The notes beneath the pieces were generated by a model, which made no database searches, was not told the DNA's origin, and worked only from the letters and a program-made list of their open reading frames with translations. Shown here piece by piece: positions 32,165 through 40,917 of a stretch of 64,000 nt of DNA (its first letter is position 1; each line of letters opens with the position of its first letter). The translations under genes were made by a program, and so were the position numbers. Origin of the DNA: JAJKJG01 sp036389455 (GTDB lineage: Bacteria; Pseudomonadota; Alphaproteobacteria; Rhizobiales; Beijerinckiaceae); the NCBI GenBank assembly GCA_036389455.1, contig DASVPW010000091.1, forward strand, positions 35,605-99,604, written 5' to 3'.

Positions 32165-35100
32165 ATGACTTCCGCGACCACCGCCACCGCGCCGAAGAGC
32201 GCGCCCGCCGTATCCGCCCGTCCGCTCCGCCCCGGCGACCAGGTCTTTCTGGTCGACGGCTCCTCCTTCGTGTTCCGCGCCTACTTCCAGTCCATGAACC
32301 AGGACCGGAAGTACAACGTGCGCCCGTCCGACGGGATGCCGACGGGCGCGGTGCGCCTGTTCTGCACCAAGCTCTACCAGTTCATCCGCGAGGGCGCGGT
32401 CGGCATCCGGCCGACGCACCTCGCCATCATCTTCGACAAGACCGAGGACACCTTTCGCAAGGAGATCTACGCCGACTACAAGGCGAACCGCACCGATCCG
32501 CCGCCGGAGCTCGTGCCGCAGTTCCCGCTCATGCGCGAGGCCGTCAAGGCCTTCGGGCTGATCCCGGTCGAGGAGGCGGGCTACGAGGCCGACGACCTCA
32601 TCGCGGCCTATTCCTGCAAGGCCTCCGAGGCCGGCGCCCAGACGCTGATCGTGTCGGCCGACAAGGACCTGATGCAGCTCGTCCACGACGGCGTGACCTT
32701 CTACGACTTCGAGTCGGGCATCCCGGGCAAGCCCGGCTACCGCCCCGAGCGGCGGCTTGGCCGCGACGGCGTCATCGAGAAGTTCGGCGTGCCGCCCGAG
32801 CAGGTGACGGACGTCCAGGCCCTCGTCGGCGACCCGACCGACAACGTCCCCGGCGTCCCCGGCGTCGGGCCGAAGGCGGCCGCGGCGCTCATCGGCGAGA
32901 TGGGGTCCTTGGAGGCGATCCTCGCCTACCGGGACCGGCCCGAGGAGTTCGACGCCCTGCTCCAGGGCCGGCTTGCCGAGATGCAGCGTCAAATCGACGA
33001 GTTGGCCGGCCAGCCATTGAAAATAAACTCCGGCGGGCAGATCGCCGAGGTGCTGAGCCAGAAATTCGGCATCGCCGACCTGCCCCTCGACAAGAAGGGC
33101 AAGCCGACCGCCGACGCCGAGACCCTCGAGCGGCTCGGCTGCGACCACCCCTTCTGCCGAACCCTCGTGCGCGCCCGCAACCTCTCGCGGGTGATCGGCG
33201 CGACGACCCGCAAGGTTCTGGAGAACGCCCGGCAGGCCGAGGTCTCGAAGCGGCTCGTCACCCTCGACTGCAATTCGCCGCTCGCGGTCGCGCCCGAGGA
33301 CCTGGCGCTTGACCGCCTCGACCCGAAGCGCCTCGTGTCCTTCCTCAAGGCCCTCGAGCTGAACCAGCTCGTCAAGCGCATTGCCGAGGCCTACGAGGTC
33401 GACGTCGCCGCGATCGAGCCCGATCCGCGCCTCGTGCCGGGCGGCGAGGAGATCCGCTGGGACCGGACGCAGTACCAGGCCGACACGGCCGTGCCGGCCG
33501 GGCCGGCAAAGCCGGCGCCGCAAAGGGGCGCAGGGGCCGCGGCCGAGACGGGTCCCCGTCCCGCCTCGCCGGGGAAGGGGCCGGGGACGACAGTGCCGGA
33601 GATGACGCCGGCGGCGCTTGCGGCGAAGCGGGCGGCGGAGGTCTCGAAGATCCCGTTCGATACCGGCTCGTATCGCTGCATCCGCACCCTCGACGAGTTG
33701 AGGGCCTGGGTGAAACAGGCGGAAGAAAAAGGCCTCGTCGCCTTCGATACCGAGACGAACTCTTTGGACGCGAACCGGGCCGAGCTCGTCGGCTTCTCGC
33801 TCGCGCTCAGGCCCGGCGAGGCCGCCTACGTTCCGCTCGCCCACAGGGGCGGCGGCGACGACCTCTTCAGCGAGGGCCTCGTGCCCGAGCAGATCGACGC
33901 CGCCGCGGCGCTTGGCCTGATGAAGCCGATGCTGGAGAACCGCGCAGTCCTCAAGGTGGGGCACAACGTCAAGTTCGACTGGGTGGTGCTGAAGCGCCAC
34001 GGCATCGACGTGCGCCCCTTCGACGACACCATGCTGATGTCCTACGTCCTCGACGCCGGCCGCTACGGGCTCGCCGGCCACGGCATGGACGAATTGTCGG
34101 AGCGCCACCTCGGCCACCGCACGATCCACTACAAGGAGGTCGCCGGAACGGGCAAGCAGGCCGTCACCTTCGACCGCGTCCCCGTCGACAAGGCGACCTG
34201 CTACGCCGCCGAGGACGCCGACGTGACGCTGCGGCTGTGGCTCGCCCTGAAGCCGCGCCTTTCCGCCGAGCGGCGCACGAAGGTCTACGAGACGCTGGAG
34301 CGCCCGCTCGTCGACGTCATTGCCCGCATGGAGATGCGCGGCATCGCCGTCGACCGGCAGATCCTCTCGCGCCTCTCCGGCGACTTCGCCCAGACCCTCG
34401 CGCGCCTCGAAGCCGAGATCCAGGAGGTCGCAGGCGAGAAATTCTCGCCGGGAAGCCCGAAGCAGATCGGCGACATCCTGTTCGGCAAGATGGGCCTGCC
34501 CGGCGCGCGCAAGACCGCGACCGGCCAGTGGGCGACCGGCGCCAACGTCCTCGAGGACCTCGCCGCCGAGGGCCACGTCCTTCCCAGGATGCTCCTCGAA
34601 TGGCGCCAGCTCGCGAAGCTCAAGTCGACCTACACGGACTCGCTCCAGACCTACATGCACGAGGGCCGGGTCCACACCTGCTTCTCGCTCGCCGCGACGA
34701 CGACGGGGCGGCTGTCCTCGTCCGAGCCGAACCTGCAGAACATCCCGATCCGCACCGAGCCGGGGCGGAAGATCCGCGCCGCCTTCGTGGCGCCGCCCGG
34801 CCACAAGATCATCTCGGCCGACTACAGCCAGATCGAGCTGCGCGTCCTCGCCCACATGGCCGACATCCCGCAACTGAAGCAGGCCTTCGCGGAGGGCATC
34901 GACATCCACGCCGCGACGGCGTCGGCCATGTTCGGCGTGCCGCTGAAGGAGATGACGCCGGACCTGCGGCGCAACGCCAAGACCATCAACTTCGGCATCA
35001 TCTACGGCATCTCGGCCTTCGGCCTCGCCTCGCGGCTCGGCATCGACCGTTCGGAAGCCGGCGCCTTCATCCGGCAGTACTTCGAGCGGTTCCCGGGCAT

Positions 35101-35506
35101 CCGCGACTACATCGAGGAGACGAAGCGCTTGGCGCGCGAGAAGGGATTCGTCACGACCCTGTTCGGGCGCGTGTGCCACTATCCGGACATCGCGGTCTCG
35201 AACCCGTCGCAGCGCGCCGCGGTCGAGCGGCAGGCCATCAACGCCCCGATCCAGGGCTCGGCCGCCGACATCATCCGCCGCGCCATGACCCGCATGGAGG
35301 ACGCGCTCGCTAAAGATGGGCTCAACGCCCGCATGCTGCTGCAAGTGCACGATGAGCTCGTCTTCGAGGCCCCCGACGACGAGGTCGAGGCGACGCTGCC
35401 GGTGATCCGCAAGGTCATGGAGGAGGCCCCGCACCCGGCCGTGCGCCTGTCCGTGCCCCTCGGCGTCGACGCCCGCGCGGCCGGGAACTGGGACGAGGCG
35501 CATTGA
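32165..35506 (+). CDS. polA: DNA polymerase I with an extra thumb-like insert
   Basis: 1113 residues, against about 930-1000 usual. 5' nuclease domain (~20-260, FLVDGSSFVFRAYF; DPTDNVPGVPGVGPKAA), proofreading exonuclease with all acidic residues (FDTETNSLD; GHNVKFDW; EDADVTLRL), and polymerase: DYSQIELRVLAH (motif A), RRNAKTINFGIIYG (motif B), VHDELVFE (motif C). The length excess comes from a low-complexity Pro/Ala linker (~440-485) and an insert at residues ~277-348 that looks like a second thumb subdomain. Fills gaps and repairs DNA in the cytoplasm. Start ATG 32165. Confidence 0.97.
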   Translation: MTSATTATAPKSAPAVSARPLRPGDQVFLVDGSSFVFRAYFQSMNQDRKYNVRPSDGMPTGAVRLFCTKLYQFIREGAVGIRPTHLAIIFDKTEDTFRKEIYADYKANRTDPPPELVPQFPLMREAVKAFGLIPVEEAGYEADDLIAAYSCKASEAGAQTLIVSADKDLMQLVHDGVTFYDFESGIPGKPGYRPERRLGRDGVIEKFGVPPEQVTDVQALVGDPTDNVPGVPGVGPKAAAALIGEMGSLEAILAYRDRPEEFDALLQGRLAEMQRQIDELAGQPLKINSGGQIAEVLSQKFGIADLPLDKKGKPTADAETLERLGCDHPFCRTLVRARNLSRVIGATTRKVLENARQAEVSKRLVTLDCNSPLAVAPEDLALDRLDPKRLVSFLKALELNQLVKRIAEAYEVDVAAIEPDPRLVPGGEEIRWDRTQYQADTAVPAGPAKPAPQRGAGAAAETGPRPASPGKGPGTTVPEMTPAALAAKRAAEVSKIPFDTGSYRCIRTLDELRAWVKQAEEKGLVAFDTETNSLDANRAELVGFSLALRPGEAAYVPLAHRGGGDDLFSEGLVPEQIDAAAALGLMKPMLENRAVLKVGHNVKFDWVVLKRHGIDVRPFDDTMLMSYVLDAGRYGLAGHGMDELSERHLGHRTIHYKEVAGTGKQAVTFDRVPVDKATCYAAEDADVTLRLWLALKPRLSAERRTKVYETLERPLVDVIARMEMRGIAVDRQILSRLSGDFAQTLARLEAEIQEVAGEKFSPGSPKQIGDILFGKMGLPGARKTATGQWATGANVLEDLAAEGHVLPRMLLEWRQLAKLKSTYTDSLQTYMHEGRVHTCFSLAATTTGRLSSSEPNLQNIPIRTEPGRKIRAAFVAPPGHKIISADYSQIELRVLAHMADIPQLKQAFAEGIDIHAATASAMFGVPLKEMTPDLRRNAKTINFGIIYGISAFGLASRLGIDRSEAGAFIRQYFERFPGIRDYIEETKRLAREKGFVTTLFGRVCHYPDIAVSNPSQRAAVERQAINAPIQGSAADIIRRAMTRMEDALAKDGLNARMLLQVHDELVFEAPDDEVEATLPVIRKVMEEAPHPAVRLSVPLGVDARAAGNWDEAH

Positions 35507-35551
35507 GCCGGCCGGACGCCGGGGGTCGTTCGATCCTTCGGCCGAGCCGCC

Positions 35552-35815
35552 CTAATCCGCCGTCGGCAGGCGCCGCATGGTGAACTCGATGAGGCCGTCG
35601 TCGGTGACGCGCCAGCTCTCGACCCGGGTGAGATAAGCGGCCTTCGGGTAGCGCTCGAACCACGCTTTGGCGGTCTCCCGGGCCTCTTCGCGGGGCAGGC
35701 GGAAGGTCTCGCGCCGCCACGCGCCGGACTGGCGCGGGTCGTCGGCGAGGTCGCGCGGGCGGCGCCCCGCGAGGCGCTGGGCGAGGTCGGCCGGGGTCTT
35801 CGGGGCGCGGGCCAT
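35552..35815 (-). CDS. Small conserved-looking protein of unknown function
   Basis: 87 residues, basic N terminus (ARAPKTPADLAQRLAGRRPRD), C-terminal beta-strand-like ending (GLIEFTMRRLP). Between polA and cca, convergent with polA. The gap to cca is 52 bases, so it may be the last gene of the minus-strand cluster. Confidence 0.5.
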   Translation of the reverse strand: MARAPKTPADLAQRLAGRRPRDLADDPRQSGAWRRETFRLPREEARETAKAWFERYPKAAYLTRVESWRVTDDGLIEFTMRRLPTAD

Positions 35816-35867
35816 GCCTCATGTCGCCACAGCTCCGCCCGCGAGTCGAGTCGACCGCGGCCGCCGC

Positions 35868-37142
35868 TCAACGGGCGGGACCCGCCAGCGCCGCCTCGAT
35901 GAGGCGGGCCTTCGCATCGGGACCGGCCGGGCAGCCTTGGGACAGCCACAGCTCACGAGCCTGTTCGAGCCTGAGGCCGACCTCGGGTCCCGCGGGGACG
36001 CCCCGCTCCAGGAGGTCGGCGCCGCGCAGCGGGAACTGCGGCGCGGGCTCCTCGCCCGTGGCGAAGCGGCGGTAGGCGGCAAGGCCGTCGGCCGAGAGGC
36101 GGGGGCGGGGCTCGCCTTCGGCGGCGGTGAGGACGTCGCGGACGGTCTCGATCCCATATTCGGCGGCGAAGCGCCGGATGGCGGCGGCATCGAGATGCCC
36201 TTCGCGGGATCGCATCCGGGCGAGCGCGCGGGCGTATGCGGTGAGGCGGTCGCTCTCGGCGTTCGAGAGGCGCAGGCCCTCGCGCAGGCGCTCGGCGTCC
36301 TCCTCGACAAGGACGGCAAGGGCCGCGAGGCGCCGCACCGGGTCGGAGTGGCCGCCCTCCTCGCGCTCGAAGGCGGCCGCGCGGGCAAAGCGCCCGAGCT
36401 CGACGACCCCGCCAAGGAAGCGCTGCGCGAAGCCGGCATCCGCGAGGGCATGCACGACCTCGACGGCGCGGCGGGCCGTGAGAAGCCTCAGGAGCTCGAG
36501 CCGGATACGCTCCCGCGACAGGATCGCGAGGCCGGCGCGCTCGCGCACCGCGGCCGAGAAGCCGCCGGCGTCGAGCGGGCCCTCGCCGTACTCGGCGTGG
36601 AAGCGGAAGAAGCGCAGGATGCGCAGGTAGTCCTCGCGGATGCGCGCCGCCGGCTCGCCGATGAACGCGACCCGGTGGGTTTCAAGGTCGGGAAGCCCGC
36701 CGACGTAGTCGTGGATCGCGCCGTCGGCGCTCATCGACAGGGCGTTGATGGTGAAGTCGCGCCGCTCCGCGTCGGCCCTGAAGTCGCGCCCGAAGCGGAC
36801 GGTTGCGCGGCGCCCGTGCGTCTCGACGTCCTCGCGGAGCGTCGTGACCTCGTACGGCGTGCCGCCGGCGATGACCGTGACGGTGCCGTGCTCGATCCCG
36901 GTCGGCACCGCCTTGAAGCCCGCGGCCTTGGCCCGGGCGGCGACCACGTCGGGCGTCGCCGTGGTTGTAAGGTCGACGTCGGCGATGGCGCGTCCGAGGA
37001 GGGCGTTGCGCACCGCCCCGCCGACGATCCGCGTCTCCTCGCCGTCGCCGTCGAGGGCCGCGAGCAGGCGCTTGAGGCCCGGGCGGCTCAGAAGGTCGGC
37101 GAGGCCCGCGTGGCCGGCGGCGTTCACCGGACCTGCGTTCAC
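35868..37142 (-). CDS. cca: CCA-adding tRNA nucleotidyltransferase/poly(A) polymerase family
   Basis: 424 residues. The class II nucleotidyltransferase head: RIVGGAVRNALLGRAIADVDL (Gly-rich loop and DxD), EVTTLREDVETHGRRATVRFG, ERRDFTINALSM. The C-terminal helical body binds tRNA. Start is GTG 37142, whose first bases overlap the stop of the upstream DUF6111 gene, so the earlier ATG-containing frame upstream is not used. It could be a pure CCA-adding enzyme or a poly(A) polymerase; the sequence alone does not decide. Confidence 0.85.
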   Translation of the reverse strand: MNAGPVNAAGHAGLADLLSRPGLKRLLAALDGDGEETRIVGGAVRNALLGRAIADVDLTTTATPDVVAARAKAAGFKAVPTGIEHGTVTVIAGGTPYEVTTLREDVETHGRRATVRFGRDFRADAERRDFTINALSMSADGAIHDYVGGLPDLETHRVAFIGEPAARIREDYLRILRFFRFHAEYGEGPLDAGGFSAAVRERAGLAILSRERIRLELLRLLTARRAVEVVHALADAGFAQRFLGGVVELGRFARAAAFEREEGGHSDPVRRLAALAVLVEEDAERLREGLRLSNAESDRLTAYARALARMRSREGHLDAAAIRRFAAEYGIETVRDVLTAAEGEPRPRLSADGLAAYRRFATGEEPAPQFPLRGADLLERGVPAGPEVGLRLEQARELWLSQGCPAGPDAKARLIEAALAGPAR

Positions 37143-37396
37143 CGGAACTCCCCGGGGACGACGCGGCCGTTCTCGAGGTGGGGCGGCACGAACCCGCCCT
37201 CGTGGCGCTCGGCGGTCAGCCCGGTATAGAGGAGAACCGCGGCCACGAAGGCGAGCCCGGCGATGGCGAGCCAGGTCGTCTGGTCGCTCCAGTGCGCCCA
37301 CAGGAGGGGATTGCGCCGCCTCAGGACCAGGTAGAGCGCGAAGAGCCCGAAGGGCACCAGGAACAGGAGCGCTTCTTCGAGGATCGCTCGGAGCAT
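37139..37396 (-). CDS. DUF6111-type small membrane protein
   Basis: 85 residues with two hydrophobic helices (about 5-24 and 40-62) and a soluble tail ending FVPPHLENGRVVPGEFR. It overlaps the cca start by four bases. Small proteins of this type sit beside cca in many Hyphomicrobiales. Function unknown. Confidence 0.6.
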   Translation of the reverse strand: MLRAILEEALLFLVPFGLFALYLVLRRRNPLLWAHWSDQTTWLAIAGLAFVAAVLLYTGLTAERHEGGFVPPHLENGRVVPGEFR

Positions 37397-37458
37397 GGAT
37401 CGGGAGGCCTCGTCAGGATCGTGGCGGGCACGCCGGGAGCGGCCTGCCCCGGCCCGCC

Positions 37459-38106
37459 TCACGACTCATAGAGCCTGACGTAGAGATTGCGAAGGATGCC
37501 GGCCGTCACACCCCAGATGTAGCGCTCGCGGAACGGGATGGCGTAATACTGCCGGATGCGGCCCTTCCACTCGCGGGCGTGGATCTCGTGGTTTGCCGGG
37601 TCCATCAGGAAGGCGAGCGGCACCTCGAACGCGGCCGCGACCTCGTGGGTATTGAGGGTCAGCGTGAACCGCGGCGAGACGAGCCCGACCGCCGGGAACA
37701 CGATGTAGCCGCTCGAGGACAGGTAGCTGTCGAGATAGCCCAGCGGCCGCACGAGCCGCCGGTCGAGCCCGATCTCCTCCTCGGCCTCGCGCAGCGCGGT
37801 GTCGAGGGGCGACGGGTCGTCGGCGTCGATCTTGCCGCCCGGGAACGCGATCTGCCCGGAATGGTCGCGCAGATTCGGGGCGCGCTCCGTCAGCAGCACG
37901 GTCGGCTCGTCGTCGTGCATGACCACGGGCACGAGCACGGCGGCGGGCTTCGGCAGGGCCGGCATCACGAACGGCCGCCCGTCCATCTCCAATTCGTGAT
38001 CGCCCTGCGGGTTGCCCTTCGGGTCGAGGATGCCCGGGGGCTCGCGGCGCAAATGCCGAGCCGCGCGCTCCTCGAACGCGTCGGCCTCGATTGCAGCCAG
38101 CATCAT
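37459..38106 (-). CDS. Nudix hydrolase, CoA-pyrophosphatase type
   Basis: 215 residues. LLTERAPNLRDHSGQIAFPG leads into the Nudix box (GGKIDADD...LREAEEEIGL). This combination marks the CoA-diphosphatase group, which cleaves CoA and its oxidised forms. ATG 38106 is preferred: it overlaps the upstream stop as ATGA and follows GAGGGA. Translationally coupled to the DUF1285 gene. Confidence 0.85.
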   Translation of the reverse strand: MMLAAIEADAFEERAARHLRREPPGILDPKGNPQGDHELEMDGRPFVMPALPKPAAVLVPVVMHDDEPTVLLTERAPNLRDHSGQIAFPGGKIDADDPSPLDTALREAEEEIGLDRRLVRPLGYLDSYLSSSGYIVFPAVGLVSPRFTLTLNTHEVAAAFEVPLAFLMDPANHEIHAREWKGRIRQYYAIPFRERYIWGVTAGILRNLYVRLYES

Positions 38107-38714
38107 GGGCAATCCCTCGCCTCGGCGGCGGGAGCAACGACATAAAAATTCCCGCCCACAGTAACACCGAACATCGGGCCGCCTTCAAGGTCCCGCTCCT
38201 CGCCGAGCGCGATCAAATCGTAAGTTAGCGCCCGGGTGATGCGCGCCCACAACTCGCCCCGGACCCGGACATAGGGCTTTATGCCATCGGAAGTTGTGCG
38301 CTCGAAGCGCAACGGATGGTCCGGCCCCACCTCCACGACGTCGTCCATGTTGGTGCGGAACGCGATCCGCCGCTCGCCGCCGTCATCCTCGACGGCCATC
38401 TCGACGGCCTGGAACGGCGCGTCCTCGACCGTGATGCCGACGCGCTCGACGGGGGTCACGAGGACGTGGCGCTCCGGGTCCTTGCGCAGGATCGAGGCGA
38501 ACAGGCGCACGAGCGGCAGACGGCCGATCGGCGTGCCGTTGTAGAACCAGGTGCCGTCGGCGGCGATGCGCATGTCGATCTCGCCGCAGTAGGGCGGGTT
38601 CCAGCGCTCGACCGGCGGCGGGCCCTTCACCCCCGCGACGCGGCCGAGCGCCGTGCTCAGGCGATCGAGCGCGCTCTCCTTCGCCGTCCCGGCGGCCGTG
38701 CCGTCATCCGTCAT
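38103..38714 (-). CDS. DUF1285 protein
   Basis: 203 residues. YCGEIDMRIAADGTWFYNGT, PLVRLFASILRKD and VTPVERVGITVEDAPFQAV are the family's conserved segments. Cytoplasmic, function unknown. First gene of a minus-strand cluster with Nudix, DUF6111 and cca, divergent from moxR-like gene across about 220 bases. Confidence 0.85.
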   Translation of the reverse strand: MTDDGTAAGTAKESALDRLSTALGRVAGVKGPPPVERWNPPYCGEIDMRIAADGTWFYNGTPIGRLPLVRLFASILRKDPERHVLVTPVERVGITVEDAPFQAVEMAVEDDGGERRIAFRTNMDDVVEVGPDHPLRFERTTSDGIKPYVRVRGELWARITRALTYDLIALGEERDLEGGPMFGVTVGGNFYVVAPAAEARDCP

Positions 38715-38935
38715 CGCGGCTCAAAGTAGTAAACCGGAGGTGAAGGAAATGCGAACGCGCCCGCCGCCGATCCGTCCTCGGGGATCGAACCGCGGGGGCA
38801 CGACGTTGGGCCTTCTGCGCTCGAGCGGCACGTGCCTTGCGTCAGAATGGTCCACAGGGGCTGCTTGAAACCGCGGCCTCTTCCACCCACACTGCGAGCG
38901 GGGCGGGAACTTTAAGCGGGAATGAGGAGAGCCGC

Positions 38936-39961
<1,026 letters not shown>

Positions 39962-39967
39962 AGGTCG

Positions 39968-40915
39968 ATGCCCATGGCCCGGGTCCGGGTCCTCGAAACC
40001 GAGAAGCGCTCCCCCGGGCGGCACGAGACCGACGCGGCGCTCACGCTCGCGCAGCGGCTGCCGCGGCTCGTGCTCGAGGCGCGCCGGGTCGCGGCGACGC
40101 TGTCGCACGGAATCCACGGGCGCCGCCGCTCCGGCATCGGCGAGACGTTCTGGCAGTTCCGCCCCTTCGTGACCGGAGAGGCGGCGCAGCGGGTCGACTG
40201 GCGCCGCTCCGCCCGCGACGACCGTCTCTACGTCCGCGAGCGCGAGTGGGAGGCGGCCCAGAACGTGTGGCTGTGGATCGACCGCTCGGCCTCCATGGCC
40301 TACGTCTCGAGCCTCGCCCAGGCGCCCAAGATCGAGCGCGCGCTCGTCCTCGGGATGGCGCTCGCCGACACCTTCGTGAACGCCGGCGAGCGCGTCGGGC
40401 TGCTCGGCCTGATGCGGGCCCGCGCCTCGCGCCAGATCGCCGAGAAGATCGCGGAGGCGATCGCGGCGGACCCTTACGGCCTCGACGACGACCTGCCCCC
40501 GCGCGCTCCCATCGGGCGCTTCGATGAGGCGGTCGTGGTGAGCGATTTCCTCTCGCCCGTGCCCGAGGTCGCGGCAGTGGTCGAGGGCATCGCCGGGCGC
40601 GGCGCGCGCGGCCACCTGGTGATGATCGTGGATCCGGTCGAGGAGAGCTTCCCGTTCGCCGGTCAGGCGGTCCTGCACGAGCCGGAAGCCGGCATCGAGC
40701 TTCGGGTCGGCGACGCCGGCTCCTGGGGCTCGGCCTACCGGGAGCGCATCCGGCTGCACCGCGACGCCATCGGCGACCTCGCCCGGCGCCGCGGCTGGAC
40801 CTTCACGATCCACCGCACCGACCGGCCCGCGACCGAGGCGGCGCTGCGCCTCGTCACCCTCGTGACCGCGGCGCGCGGCGGATACGCCAACACCCTGCCG
40901 GGCCTGGGGGGCTGA
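39968..40915 (+). CDS. DUF58 protein
   Basis: 315 residues. The core RPFVTGEAAQRVDWRRSARD and WLWIDRSASMAY is the DUF58/VWA-like block found next to MoxR. Six bases separate it from the MoxR stop. It is probably the client of the ATPase. No membrane segment. Confidence 0.9.
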   Translation: MPMARVRVLETEKRSPGRHETDAALTLAQRLPRLVLEARRVAATLSHGIHGRRRSGIGETFWQFRPFVTGEAAQRVDWRRSARDDRLYVREREWEAAQNVWLWIDRSASMAYVSSLAQAPKIERALVLGMALADTFVNAGERVGLLGLMRARASRQIAEKIAEAIAADPYGLDDDLPPRAPIGRFDEAVVVSDFLSPVPEVAAVVEGIAGRGARGHLVMIVDPVEESFPFAGQAVLHEPEAGIELRVGDAGSWGSAYRERIRLHRDAIGDLARRRGWTFTIHRTDRPATEAALRLVTLVTAARGGYANTLPGLGG

Positions 40916-40917
40916 CG

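Noticed and set aside
31922..35503. Long open frame of ~1190 codons on the minus strand opposite polA
   Set aside because: Composition is Arg/Gly/Asp-rich with no recognisable domain; it is a high-GC antisense shadow of polA, which has full motifs.
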